Source of the DNA: Linnemannia elongata
Taxonomy: Eukaryota > Mortierellomycota > Mortierellomycetes > Mortierellales > Mortierellaceae
DNA: 64,000 nt
Assembly: GCA_036320915.1 (NCBI GenBank)
Contig: JAXBDG010000013.1
Span: 62,001 to 126,000, forward strand
Direction of reading: 5' to 3'
Part shown: piece by piece, positions 45,901 to 57,523 of the stretch
Layout of the letters: each line of letters starts with the position of its first letter
How positions within the stretch are numbered: the first letter of the stretch is position 1
Position numbers and translations under genes: made by a program
The notes under the pieces: generated by a model
Database searches by the model: none
Told to the model about the DNA's origin: nothing
The model's input: the letters and a program-made list of their open reading frames with translations, nothing else

Positions 45901-48354
45901 AGTCCAGGTTCGTGGCTCGAGAGGGATGTACTGTTCGATGTAACTCTGGATCTGTTCCTTGGAGAATGGAGTAATAACAGCCTCTTGGAAGAGATCGACA
46001 GCTGGACGGGCATAGTTGTCGGGACTCTGAGGTATAAACCGGCTTCGGTAATCCTGACCGAGATACTGGGTCCGGCAGCTGATGACCATCTTGGTGTTCC
46101 ACTGCCCTGGCTGGTTCAACATGTTGGACTTGTGAAGGTTAGCCAGTTGCTGACTCTCGTCATAGCCGTCGCAGATGAGGATGAACTGACGGTACAGTTT
46201 GAGCTCCCGGATCTGTTCGTCATTGAAGTTGTCAGACCGCAGCTGCTTCTCGATCATGTCGCGGTCTGGTTCGTCGATTGCAGACAAGTTGATGAACAAT
46301 GTGATAGGACCACCACGGGTGTATGTGCGCAGGAGCTCGGACTCGAGGTACTTGTTGAAGGTTGACTTGCCTGCTCCGGAATCTCCCAAGATTAACATGA
46401 CTTGTCGGTCACTGGCCAGGAACTCTTGAACTTTCTCCTTGAGGGGGAAGAGTTCGTCATCGCGGGCGTTAGGATTAGCCTTGGCCATAGGAGAGATGTA
46501 GACTGGCAGTTTGACCTCCTCTAGTCGCTGCAAACGGAACTTGTACAGTTCGTACTCTAGGTACTGGATGTTTTGGACCTTGGCAAGGAGTGGCGATGCA
46601 TCTGGGATCGGAAGACGAGACCTCAATGGATAAGGATCCTTGATCAAGACACTTTGGTCCACTGTCAGATCCTGCAGCACAGAACGAGCGGTCTCACTGA
46701 CGGCTTGGTCGGAAGAGGCGCGTAGATTGGCGAGCTTGGTGATGATGGTTAGCATCCATGCCTTGACGCTCTCATCCTGGCCCCAGTCTTGATCGTGCTG
46801 GCAGAGGTGACCGAGGAGAGAGACGGATTGCTGGCGCGCAGAAACAGCCCACACAGGGTCCATAGCCATCTCCCCCAGCAGCTGGCAAATCCCCCACTGG
46901 AACAATGGGTCTCGGCGGCAAGGAGCCTCAACGATCAACACCTTTAGATCCTTCAGCTGGCCAGCCTGGGCAAAAGCATAGGCAGCCTTGAGCGCGGGGT
47001 ACCAAAGTCGCTTCTGGCCAGATCCAAGTCCCTCCTTCAAGCTGTCCAGAACACCTCGGCCGCTCTCCATCAACGAACAGATGCCTTCGTACACAGTGCC
47101 AGCCACTGAGATCGTGCCTCCAAGAGCTTCTTGCAGGCTACTCAGACCCTCGAGAACCGACACCAGATCAAGTTTGAACGCTGCAGTGACCTTTACCAAG
47201 CCGTCAACCACACCGGTCGAGTGCCTCCACACAGTTTGAAGAGCGCTCTCGTCATCAGGCACATACTGAAGAGCCTGGAAGGCATAACAGGCCTGGTACA
47301 TCAGGTAGGGGTCCGAGCTATCCTTCAGTCCCAACAATACTGCCGACAGGGGCTCATGCTGGAGGACACGATTTAAATCTTGTACCTTGTGCTCCGCCAT
47401 AACATCGAGGATCTTCGAGACAGCCAGAGTAAGGTGGTAGGCGTGCTCGGTCGACTGATGATGAGTGCCTTCTAGGCGCTCTCTGACGGTGCCAAGAATC
47501 TTGACCAAATCGTCCGACTCCAAGTACCCAGGAGAGGTATCCTGAGCCAGCTGGACTAGACCTTGAAGCATATCTACGTCCAGGATGCAAGCATCGCCGA
47601 ACTCCTTGATGAATGTCGAGAGTAGCTTGCGGTAGTACTCCTTCTCCAAGACACGTCCAAGGGCGACAATCTCGGCGATCTTGGTGGAGTCCTTGTTTCC
47701 ATCGGACACAAACTGCTCCACAAGCCGAGAGACCAGCCATCGTAAACGATCCACTTCCATCGGATCCTTTTTTGTCGTCTCAAGCCAGTCGAGCTCGGTC
47801 TTTTTGAGGGTGGGTTCCTGAAGAACAAGGGAACCTGCGCTGTCCGCATCGTTTACTGTAACAGATTGCGGTGAGAATAATGTATCCTGTAGGAGTAAGG
47901 CGTTGCAGTAGACCAATTGCTGAGTCGCCTCAATACGTTGCTGAAAACGAGGGAGCTCAGTCGTCATGGTGGGCTTGGGGACATTCTCGGCAAAAATCAT
48001 CTCGAGAACATGTGCCTCGTTAAAAGGCGCTAATAGTGACTTCTCTTGCGCTCTGTTGAAAGGCGTGGACTGGTCATCTCCTGAGGGTGAGGTGCTAGGA
48101 AAATTGGAATGGTTGTCTCCTGAAGATAAGATGCTGGCTTGGAGAAGTGCAGAGGAAGGTCGCGACGATTGTTGGAATGATGGTCGAGTGTGCTGTGACG
48201 GGTTCGAGGCCTTGAGCTTCACCTCTTTGGAATTGGAGTTGAAGAGGCCCCAGAACTCGCGGAGCTTGCCGCGCTTTCTGATGCGAACGGTGCTGCTAGC
48301 ACTATCACTAGGGGTGGTGTGGGGATCCAATTGGTCGAGAGGTTGGTCGGACAT
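42979..48354 (-). CDS. NACHT - pentapeptide repeat - WD40 STAND protein (fungal NLR-like)
   Basis: Single exon of 1791 residues. Residues 1-80 are Ser-rich and disordered. About 150-640 form a helical, possibly armadillo-like region with no family I can name. The NACHT NTPase follows, with P-loop GDSGAGKST near 655, Walker B LICDGYDES near 727 and the motif CRTQYLG near 760. A short run of pentapeptide repeats (ADLRGIRISGADLSDGQFD and following, about 1075-1135) leads into roughly a dozen WD40 repeats (about 1138-1735, e.g. GHTNWVTSVAFSPSGKQIAS, NTIRLWSSETGECL). STAND proteins act as switch-like sensors: ligand binding to the repeats drives nucleotide exchange and oligomerisation. In fungi, relatives take part in heterokaryon incompatibility and possibly defence. 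No known death-effector domain is visible at the N-terminus. No introns, unlike its neighbours. Confidence 0.93.
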   Translation of the reverse strand: MSDQPLDQLDPHTTPSDSASSTVRIRKRGKLREFWGLFNSNSKEVKLKASNPSQHTRPSFQQSSRPSSALLQASILSSGDNHSNFPSTSPSGDDQSTPFNRAQEKSLLAPFNEAHVLEMIFAENVPKPTMTTELPRFQQRIEATQQLVYCNALLLQDTLFSPQSVTVNDADSAGSLVLQEPTLKKTELDWLETTKKDPMEVDRLRWLVSRLVEQFVSDGNKDSTKIAEIVALGRVLEKEYYRKLLSTFIKEFGDACILDVDMLQGLVQLAQDTSPGYLESDDLVKILGTVRERLEGTHHQSTEHAYHLTLAVSKILDVMAEHKVQDLNRVLQHEPLSAVLLGLKDSSDPYLMYQACYAFQALQYVPDDESALQTVWRHSTGVVDGLVKVTAAFKLDLVSVLEGLSSLQEALGGTISVAGTVYEGICSLMESGRGVLDSLKEGLGSGQKRLWYPALKAAYAFAQAGQLKDLKVLIVEAPCRRDPLFQWGICQLLGEMAMDPVWAVSARQQSVSLLGHLCQHDQDWGQDESVKAWMLTIITKLANLRASSDQAVSETARSVLQDLTVDQSVLIKDPYPLRSRLPIPDASPLLAKVQNIQYLEYELYKFRLQRLEEVKLPVYISPMAKANPNARDDELFPLKEKVQEFLASDRQVMLILGDSGAGKSTFNKYLESELLRTYTRGGPITLFINLSAIDEPDRDMIEKQLRSDNFNDEQIRELKLYRQFILICDGYDESQQLANLHKSNMLNQPGQWNTKMVISCRTQYLGQDYRSRFIPQSPDNYARPAVDLFQEAVITPFSKEQIQSYIEQYIPLEPRTWTTKDYMDRLTIIPNLMDLVRNPFVLTLALEALPLVVEGKQDLSFIDITRVQLYDTFVKHWLDVNKRRLESNTLSAKDRETLEQLLEAGFTSMGVDYSIGLASAIFEKQGGKPVVRYTHLKDKNTWRVNFFGPDPEVRLLRESSPLTRSGSLFRFLHRSMQEYFYSRTVFDPSCHDNHDEFAPHPDIGSTDPVLLEAENPLFKRSLLVEPSVIQFLSERVKQHPDFEKQLLTVIEQSKADASASTAAANAITILVRAGVRFNSADLRGIRISGADLSDGQFDSAQFQGADLRRVNFARSWLRQADFSNAHMGDVQFEELPYLQECTAVEAVAFSPNGKLFAVALRDGSLVTYDTTTWIQVHQHKEQKRMSTIAFSPNNQHLAFEIRDNTCRLWDTISGETLLVMEGHTNWVTSVAFSPSGKQIASASEDNTIRLWSSETGECLFVLNGHEKAVLSVAYSTDGRRLISGSRDGTIRVWDPKTGASEAGWVIPRVGASCVALSANGLQLAVTSSRRGEIHLMNAITGESGQILSDDTTAITHISSSPIGELIVTSSKDNIVRLWDTSTGQLISRFSGHSNRITACTFSPDGLKIASGDVGGIIQLREVSANRPSSITQKRAEATAAYSHDGLFIISYYDDYTIQRWNTSSGASRSIPFSSTFDVESVAISPNGHWFAHGCRNGNIRLLNARTDVVERILLGSSHHSIVEMSFSRCGRWLATCDSDWVARLWDLDSADDQGIVVAETVDPYRSRPYVVFSPVGDQITVILLSRSSRLRLFNLQSTDFSQPLKELCFSDTLLSANYSPDGQRLVLGTGTSSILLWDLQSDMPDVKLEGHTDSVKCVVYSPCGKWILSGSRDKTVRLWSGEVDSWSCVAVINGYSEAVTSVAWNPVVPLEFVTGSEDGSVRTWRISGAEAGDVSVRMQWGSHIGQLCAADLTFKGAVGLSPIYRKLLVQRGAINNSLLLEGDEPEEWKCD

Positions 48355-49580
48355 GGTGAGTACTAGCAGTGACTATATGAGCAATATATAGTACTATTAG
48401 CAGTTGAATCTTTTTTAGTAAAAGGACTATTCTTTTGACGATCTGATGCAGCATGGACTTACTCTGTTGTTTTCAAAATACACTTGTTAGTTCGGTCAAA
48501 AAGCAGATGGGAAATGATGGCGAGCGATGGGAGCTGCGACTTTAGAGGCGAGAAAAATAAAAATAATTAATTTCCTGCCTGCAAATGTGTGCAAAATCGT
48601 CCTCAGCAAGGGCAAGCAAGTGTACTGACTTACAGTAAGGTAGAGCAAGGACTTTTTTTTTCGTAAGTTTGATTTGGATGTTGGTTCCAGTGATGGCTAT
48701 GCGCGAGCTATGGGGCTGTTGTATTCTATAGACTGTTCGAAAGAGCAATAGAGGGGAGGGTTGAGCAGAGGCCCGTATGAGGACCAATTGCGATCTGATT
48801 GGCAAAGGAAGTGTGTTGCTCGACGTACGTTTTGAGTTGAGGCTCGTTTTTTGTTTTTTTTTTTTGTTTTGAAGTTTCCGCTTTTTTCGAATTGGTTTGT
48901 TATATATCGGCGAGGATCGGCTCACCGGTCAGAGGAGACAGTGTTTTGAAAAGGACAATAGGGATGAAAAAGTTGTTGAAAAGGGAAAGTGGAGGTATTT
49001 GAGTGAGTGTGTATGTTTGTTGTTGTCGTCGTTGTTGGTGGAGTGGCTGTTGCAGTGCAACTAGTGTGTTGCTCGAAGGAACGATTTCGAAAGGATGAGC
49101 CTAGAAGAGTGCGATATTGCAGTGCAATGAGCTGTGAGAAGAAAGAACGAGAACAGCGATGGTGGTTGAAAAAAAATTGGAACTGAGGAAAGTGACAAAG
49201 GTAAAGAAAAGAAGTAGCAAAGAGAGGAGAAAAATGAAAAGGGAAAAGTGAAAAAAAAAAGTGAGAGAGAGGAGAGAGACCCGACTCTTTCCCTCTCTTT
49301 TCCCATTTAGATGCTTATTTGTTTGCTGTTTGTTGTTTGTTGGTGCATGGTCCAAGGTTACGCCATTTGCGGACTTTTTATTTTATTATTTTTACTCTCC
49401 TGTGCATACATGTATGTACCTGCTTATTCCTTGCTTTTGATTGATGCCTTGCAATTTTTTTTTTTTTTTTTTTTTTTTTGGGTTTACACAAAGCCAAGAA
49501 GTAAGGAGCACAAAGAAAAGGTATGGATGTTTCATACTCAACAACGAAAGACAGACAGCATTTGACTAAGACGCAAACCT
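48355..49580. other. 5' flank of the NACHT-WD40 gene
   Basis: Minus-strand promoter and leader, C/T-rich at 49060-49310 on the minus strand, and a T-run at 49457-49479. No gene recognised. Confidence 0.5.
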
Positions 49581-49718
49581 GGTTGAGACGCGTTTAGTCT
49601 AATTCTTTTGAAACGCTGAAGAACGAGGTTTGATCAGTGGGAGGTCTTAGGTCAGAACGTTTGAGGGTGCCCCTTTGTTTTGAGTAACTGCGAACCGAGG
49701 GAGATATCCTTTGGACGT
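49581..49718. repeat. diverged direct repeat, copy B
   Basis: Second copy of the repeat at 41651-41793, same orientation, about 7.9 kb away on the other side of the NACHT-WD40 gene. Similarity is strongest in its first 60 bases (GAGACGCGTTT to GATCAGTGGGAGG). Confidence 0.8.
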
Positions 49719-49921
49719 AAATAATGCGGCGCGGTTCATGAACCAAGACAAAGATGTCAGTCAACTTAAACCCTGACTCTAACCTGACAATACAAGTACT
49801 TCACGAACCCAATGCTAGCACGAAAAACCAACAACAGTATGCTTCCGAAACGATGTAATGTCCAAAAATACATGGTTTATTATCATCTCATCCGTCCACA
49901 CAGTCATTCCACCAAGGCACT

Positions 49922-51730
49922 CTATGCAGTGGGAACCTTGGCCTCAGCGACGACCTGAGAAAACTCGCCGTTTTCAACCATCTCAGTAACAATATCCAAA
50001 CCGCCCAAAAGCTCGCCCTTGAAGAAGACCATAGGGAAGGTGGGCCAGTCAACATGAGTCTTCAGTCCCTGACGGATATCATCGTCCTCCAGAATGTCGA
50101 ACGAGTCGTAGGTCACTCCCTGATCTGCCAACAATGCCACCAATTTCCTATTTGTTCAATGATGCAGCACCGAGTAGATATTTGTTAGTTCACTGGACTC
50201 CTAAACAGCAATATGAACGTGAGCCGGATCTAAAATAGTCCTGGTTCCCTGAGATAGAATAAAGACATGACTTACTTTGAGAAGCCGCAGCGGGGGGTCT
50301 CTGGGCTGCCCTTAATAAAGATCATGACGGGGGCCTTGTGGATGAGCTCGTCCATGCGGGTCTTGAGGTCCTTCTCTGCGGGCACAAGGGCTTGAAATTC
50401 TCCTGTAGCGACCAACTCCTTGACAACATCCAATCCTCCCACAAACTCTCCCTTCACATACACCTATTATTTAAAAGCAAAATAAAGAGTATTAAGTTAG
50501 TACTAATGCACGAAGGTATAACAAGAATGAGGAAATAAAAAAAAACCAAGAGTCAAATGGCAAAGAAAGAAAGGTTACCTGGGGGAAGGTGGGCCAGTCG
50601 GAAAAGGTCTTCATGGCCTGACGGACCTCATCATCAGCCAAAATGTTGAACGAGCTGAAGCGAATGTTCTGGGCAGTCAAGATCTCGAGCAACTGGCGCG
50701 AGAATTGGCAACGAGGGGCGGTGGGAGTTCCCTTGATAAAGACCATGACGCTCGAGCTGCTGGTCAATTCCTTAAGTCTGGCGTTCATCTCCTCTGCGGA
50801 CATGGTAGGGGCTGCTGCTACTGAAGGGGTAGAAGCAGCAGTGGTTCCATTGGTTGCTGATGAAGCGGGCGACTTTGAGTACTTGGCAACGGTCTTGGAC
50901 AGCTCTGGTGGGTTGGCACCCTCAACACGATCCACCACCTTACCCTCCTATTCACATATATGTAATGGAGATGAAGTAATGTGTGAGTTGCGTGTTCTTG
51001 TACCGGTTCCGTTTTGTTTGTGTTGGTGTCAACGAAGAAGAGAATGTGCTTGTTGTTGTTTGTCCTTCTTGTAGATGTTCCTCTGATATCTTTCCTGCTG
51101 TAAACGAGGACGAGTGTGCATCAATATCTCACTCCTTCCCTTACCACCGTCTCCCTCTGTCTCCCTCCTCCTAATCGTCCCAAGAGTGACCGCTGATGGT
51201 GATATTTATCCCGCTGCGCTGTGGATCTTCGTTTGCATAGAAGGTATAGCCTTATGCTTTCAGGCCATAAAATCGTATCCCGAGTAAGCTCCCAGTAGTC
51301 CTGCCTAATTCCTGCTCTGAATGCTTCCTTTCTTCCTATGCCTTTACCTTGACAAAGACAAAGCTGGGAACGGCGGCAATCTCATACTCTTCAGAAATAT
51401 CAGGGAACTTTTCAGCCTCGATCTATTTTCACAACACAATGTCACAAATCAAGAAAAAAACAACTGATTAGTCAACACTTCAAACGATCAGCAAAACAGG
51501 ACAACCATTCTCCCATTTGCAAAAACGAGTAACAAAAAAAGAATTACCTTGATGAATTTGATGTTGGAGTTCTTGGAGGCGAGTTCCTCGAAGACGTCGT
51601 TCATTTGGACACAAGGAGGAGCCCAGGCAGCCCAGAAGTTCAGAGCATAGACGGTCGAGGTTGTGGGCTGGTAGACGGCGGAGAAGTCGTCGTCAGTGCC
51701 GATGACGGTGTAGTTTGAGATAGCAGCCAT
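49922..51730 (-). CDS. multidomain monothiol glutaredoxin (Trx-Grx-Grx, GLRX3/PICOT type)
   Basis: Five exons (51730-51548, 51422-51348, 50947-50579, 50463-50276, 50147-49922) join in phase to 346 residues. An N-terminal thioredoxin-like domain has APPC at residues 37-40 in place of the redox CGPC, as usual for this family. After a Ser/Ala/Thr-rich linker (about 110-135) come two monothiol glutaredoxin domains. The first has PTAPRCQFS with Cys166; the second has PETPRCGFS with Cys268. Both share the WPTFP block and GGLD glutathione-binding segment. Proteins of this class bind bridging [2Fe-2S] clusters with glutathione and handle cytosolic and nuclear iron and iron-sulfur traffic. The first site being CQFS instead of CGFS is unusual. 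Animal GLRX3 has the same three-domain order; yeast Grx3/4 has only one Grx domain. Confidence 0.94.
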
Positions 51731-52430
51731 ATTGTATGTAGTGTTGTTATGTGTTGGGTGGGTTGTCGTTAATTAGAGAGGGTGTCGACTGGTCGAAGGA
51801 AGAGAGTGAGATGAGGAGAGAAGGGGGAATAAAGAAGAAAGAAGAAGAGAAGCGTGGCCTTGAAACAGTGCAGCAAAGAAAAGGGCAAAAAGACGACAAG
51901 TTAGTCAGCTCGCACCTCATTGGACAGAAGCCTATCACTCTGACCACTGGGAGAGAGGGTATCTGATCGGAAGATATCGCAAGCAACACAGGGTGAACAA
52001 GGGGAACAAAGGGGGATCTTGTTCCTAAAGCTTAAGGGACTTGCTCGTTATAGATCATGCTTCAAAGTGACCCCAGGATGTGAACAATTGAACCCCACTC
52101 TCATACACAAACTCACTCTTCTCCACCTGGGTACAAACACATTCATACAAGCATAGACAAGGATCCAAAGATATATATTTTTTTTCTGCTTCTGCAAGAG
52201 TACAGAAGGATTTGTTTTTATTTTACAAGAACCAGGGGCTGTGGGCTGGCAAAAAAAAAGCAAGTTGGAATGAAAAAGATTGATCTTTGAAAGCTTGGGC
52301 GGTCCCGGGGGGGTTTGGTTGGTTGGTTGGTTGGTTGGGTTGGATTAAAACAATAAAAGGGAGAAAAGAGAATTGGTTCTATACATAAGGAAGGAAGACA
52401 AGGATGCGGCGAAGGAGTAGTGCTGCATAT
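51731..52430. other. spacer between H4 and glutaredoxin, tandem minus-strand genes
   Basis: Glutaredoxin promoter and leader (51735-51900) and H4 3' untranslated region. A TTGG repeat lies at 52315-52340. No gene seen. Confidence 0.5.
52315..52340. repeat. TTGG tetranucleotide repeat
   Basis: About six units of TTGG, in the H4 3' flank. Confidence 0.9.
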
Positions 52431-53940
<1,510 letters not shown>

Positions 53941-54458
53941 AGTGTTGTGCCTCTTTTCGTTTAGCACCTCTTTCCCTCATTGTCTTATAATCTTTTTTCT
54001 CTCCCCCTCTCTTTTGTAACATTAATCCGATTAAACAAAGCCAGCCTGTCAGCAGCTTCAAAAATAGAAGGTCGCATCTCTTTTTTCTTTTTTTTTTGTC
54101 GCATACACTTCTCTTCCTGAATGTAGCCGAGCTGAACTGAAAGAAACAAATAAAGAAGCACATTCAAGCGAACATCATATGCCAATGGTTTCTGAAAAGA
54201 TGGCTGATTTGGGATCACTGAGAAAGGGTGATGGTATCATTGTCCAGGAACCACAAGTCAAAAGACAGGTACGATCAGTTGAGAAAATTCGATTGGTCAA
54301 TGATGCTTCGTCACACGCCTCTCGCACGAGTCCCCCCGTTGTCCTCCACAGCCCTTGACCATACAACAAAGCGCATCCACCAGGTCTTCACATCTCTTTT
54401 TCACTTACTTCACCTACCTGTCTCCACTCTTCCCCTCCTCTTCTCATCCAATATAAAC
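53941..54458. other. spacer between H3 and GMF
   Basis: H3 3' untranslated region (T/C-rich, to about 54110) and the leader of the GMF gene with C/T-rich sequence to 54450. Nothing else seen. Confidence 0.5.
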
Positions 54459-55192
54459 ATGTCAACCACCTGCGACATCGACCCCGCCCTCCTCGCAAAA
54501 CTCGAGGCCTTCCGCTTCGCCAAGCGCTCCCAAGGAAACGCCGCCCTCATCTGTAACCCACCCACGCCACTCTTCAAAAGAGGACAAAAACAAAAGAAAC
54601 AGCCGACGAACAAAACCATTTTCCTTGGCATTGTTGACTGACATTGACATCCTCTTCGCTTCTGTGTTGTAGGCCAGATTGACAAGAAAGAGTTGCTGAT
54701 TGTTGAGGACAAGGATGAAGACAACCTGACAATAGAAGAACTAAGCGAGTTCTTGCCCGAGAACACTCCTCGCTACGTCGTCCTCAGCTACGAGGTACTT
54801 ATTACCTCTACAACTCACCTCACACAATTTTTGTATCCGTCACGTCACCAACGCGTCAAATCACCTTCAGGATCCCGCCACTGGAACCCTCCCCCTCCTC
54901 TTCGTCCACCGCAATGAAGCAATCATGTCATGTCTTAATCTTTCCAACCACTAACATCCTCTGACCCTCATACTCATACCCTACAAATTAGTTGAAGCAC
55001 GATGACGGAAGACAATCCTACCCCCTCGTATTCCTATATTACTCCCCAAAGGGTGTTAAGCCCGAGTTGAACATGCTCTATGCCTCTGCAAAGACCCACT
55101 TCCAGAATAAGGTCGGACTCGGCAAGGTCTTTGATCTCCAGGATTCCGAAGACCTCACTGACGACTGGTTGCGCGCCAAGCTCCTCAAGTAA
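54459..55192 (+). CDS. GMF1: glia maturation factor (ADF/cofilin-family Arp2/3 regulator)
   Basis: Three exons (54459-54552, 54673-54794, 54992-55192) join in phase to 138 residues, the normal length. Matching blocks are LEAFRFAKRSQGNAALI, IDKKELLIVEDKDED, ENTPRYVVLSYE, KHDDGRQSYPLVFLYYSPKG and LTDDWLRAKLLK. Animal GMF has HDDGRVSYPLCF and EDLTEEWLREKL at the same places. GMF has the ADF-homology fold but binds Arp2/3 rather than actin, and promotes debranching of actin networks such as endocytic patches. It converges with the cornichon gene. Confidence 0.94.
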
Positions 55193-55657
55193 ATCTTCCC
55201 TTTTTTCTCACTTTGGCCAAAGGTACACAATGTAGTAGTATTAATAAAGCATTACGAAACATGTCCCCTGACGACCCATGACCCAAGGCTGAATCAGTTG
55301 CTTGCTACCTTGCGTTGGTCTCTGTATGGCCTTCCACGAGTCGTCCCTTTGAAATGGCATACGTGTTACAATGAAAAATGTTCCTCTGATGTTTATTGTG
55401 TTGTCAAAATGCGAGCGTTCTCTTTGCTACGGACACTTTGAAAGAAAAGAACGACCAGCGCCGTCCCTTTCTCCATATATCCAAATCGATCTGTCCCGTC
55501 TATAGTCCAGACAAAGTCTTTGGTCGTCGTTGCAGCATCCTGTACTTAGGAGTCGTTGACCAAAGCCAAGATCATGCTAGAGAGAAGATAAGGAAAGAAA
55601 ACAAGGACAGAAAAATGTGAGCACAACGTAACTTCAAGGCCAAGCAAATAGTACTGC
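55193..55657. other. convergent spacer between GMF and cornichon genes
   Basis: 3' untranslated regions of both genes (AATAAA at about 55242). The open frame at 55396-55620 is not supported by composition or family match. Confidence 0.5.
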
Positions 55658-56973
55658 TCAATTCGGATCGTGAAGTTTCATCCTATGTTCTCGGTGTTGT
55701 TCAAAGAGACAAAAAGGAAACTTACCGGTAGAGGTAGTAGAAGAAGCTGAGGAGGTAGAATCCAAGCTTGATGAAGCACTCCTTCTTGTGCTGACCCAAG
55801 GTGCGGAAGATCTCTGTGGCGTCAAACATGTGCTTTCCGTTCATGACCCTAGTTGGCGCGCGAGGGAACCGAGATAACGAATTGTCAGTTTCTGTGAAGG
55901 TTTGGAAATAACAGAGCTTTGCCCTCGGGACTTTTCTTCCTTGTCATCGATTGTTTCCAGTTTGCCAAGTTCACATGCGATCCATATAAGAAAAAAAACG
56001 TACTTGTTGGCGTTGTAGGCGACAAGGGGCAAGTTCCAGGCGGTGGCGATCCACTGTCCACTGATCAAGAAGATGAACGACAAGAATGCATGGACAAACA
56101 TCTCTGGCACCACAAACTATTTCAACAGAGAAAGCAAAAAACGACATCGTTTTTATGGTTCCATGGGTCAGTGGAGTTCTTGCGGGAAGGGAGGATCCTT
56201 TGTGATCTTGTGGTTCGCTTCAATTCGACTCATTTCAACGCAAAACAAATCTGCCAAGAGAAGAATCAAAATGTTCATACCTGGTTCAACTTGTTACAGA
56301 GCTCGATAGGGTTGATGTAATCGACCTAAGTGAAAATACGGTATTCATCACGTCAGACATTGGGCAAAAAGTTGATTGTTAAGACCACATCCGGTATCGA
56401 AGTAGCAAATCTGGGCTGAGTGACCGCCTGTCTTCCTCATCCTGTCCCATTGTAAGATGGTCATCGTTGTTCCTCGGAGGGCTTGAAAGTTCCCGCTGTT
56501 GATCGTCTTTTGACCCATGTTGTTGAGCGCGTCATCAAACCATTGATCGAACTCGTGTTATCCGATCCGTTGGTTGAAAGGGTGATAGCAAACATCCAAC
56601 AAGGCGATCGAGCATGGCAGCTTAATAGCAATGAGTGAGGGTGTCGGCAACGCCTGTTTTGTCTCGGAGCCGACTTCCAAAAGTGAGCTTGGCACGCGCG
56701 TGAATTTAGATGAGACTTGTATGTACCTCGAGATCGCTAATCAAGATGACCTATTCAAGCAAGCACAGGTGAGTAAGAGTAAAGAATGGGTCAGTTGGTG
56801 TATAACGACGAAAGTATAGGTGGTGCATCCAGAGAGAGAGGGAGATGGAACAAGGAGGTGTGAGCGTGTTTGGTGATAAAGAGTTGTGTGTGACATACAA
56901 AGAAGACCTTGACAAAGAGAAGGGCGGCGCCGATGATGACGCCGAACAAGAAGACCATAGCCTCGGCAGACAT
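55658..56973 (-). CDS. ERV14: cornichon family ER cargo receptor (Erv14-like)
   Basis: Six exons (56973-56899, 56750-56727, 56325-56281, 56116-56004, 55848-55726, 55682-55658) give 134 residues, close to yeast Erv14. The first exon encodes a hydrophobic segment ([18 protein letters not shown]). Exons 2 and 3 give [20 protein letters not shown], where yeast has [13 protein letters not shown]. Later blocks are [46 protein letters not shown] and [14 protein letters not shown]. The protein packs membrane cargo into COPII vesicles. Exon 2 has only 24 bases and the last exon only 25 (adding MKLHDPN), both set by phase and family match. It shares a divergent promoter region with RPL28. Confidence 0.93.
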
Positions 56974-57523
56974 GATGTGTGATGTGTATTAGGAGTAGGG
57001 ATAAGGAAGGAAGGAAGGAAGGAAGGTGTGAGTTGGTGGTGTGAGTGAAGAAGGAGGGATAAAGATGAGAGAAGAGAAGGATGGATAAGAGTGGGTGGGA
57101 GAGAGAGAGAGAGAGAGAACGTCAAGGTTCAGAAAAAAGAAGAGCGAGTGGACCAACCACAAGAAAGGAAAACAGCAACTCAACGCAGGCAGTGTGGACA
57201 CAAGCACAGAAGCACACACTCAGCCAGCAGCAGACAGCAAGAAAGACAAGGACCGATCCAGTCCAATGTCCAGGCACATACATACTCCCATAGATCACTT
57301 TTCAGGCGACGTGGATCACCCTCGATCTCCCATCCTTCTTCCCTTACTCGTGAAAAAGACAAAAAAACGATCAAGTCGAAGAAGCCTGACTGAGAGACGG
57401 TTGGTGATTGTGGCTTAGCAAGAAATCAAATTCATCACGTGCACAATCGACCTCTGCAAACCAAGTATAGTTGAAGCACAGGGCCGCAGAAAAGTGAAAA
57501 ATCCTCTCTCTCATTTAGTCAAG
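56974..57523. promoter_or_regulatory. divergent cornichon/RPL28 promoter region
   Basis: The two start codons face apart across 550 bases. On the plus strand it is A/G-rich near the cornichon side, with an AAGG repeat (57007-57027) and GA repeats (57099-57118). No clear TATA box. No other gene. Confidence 0.5.

Noticed and set aside
54459..55192. Cofilin as an alternative name for the GMF gene
   Set aside because: The HDDGRxSYPL and EDLTDDWLRxKL blocks are specific to GMF within the ADF family.
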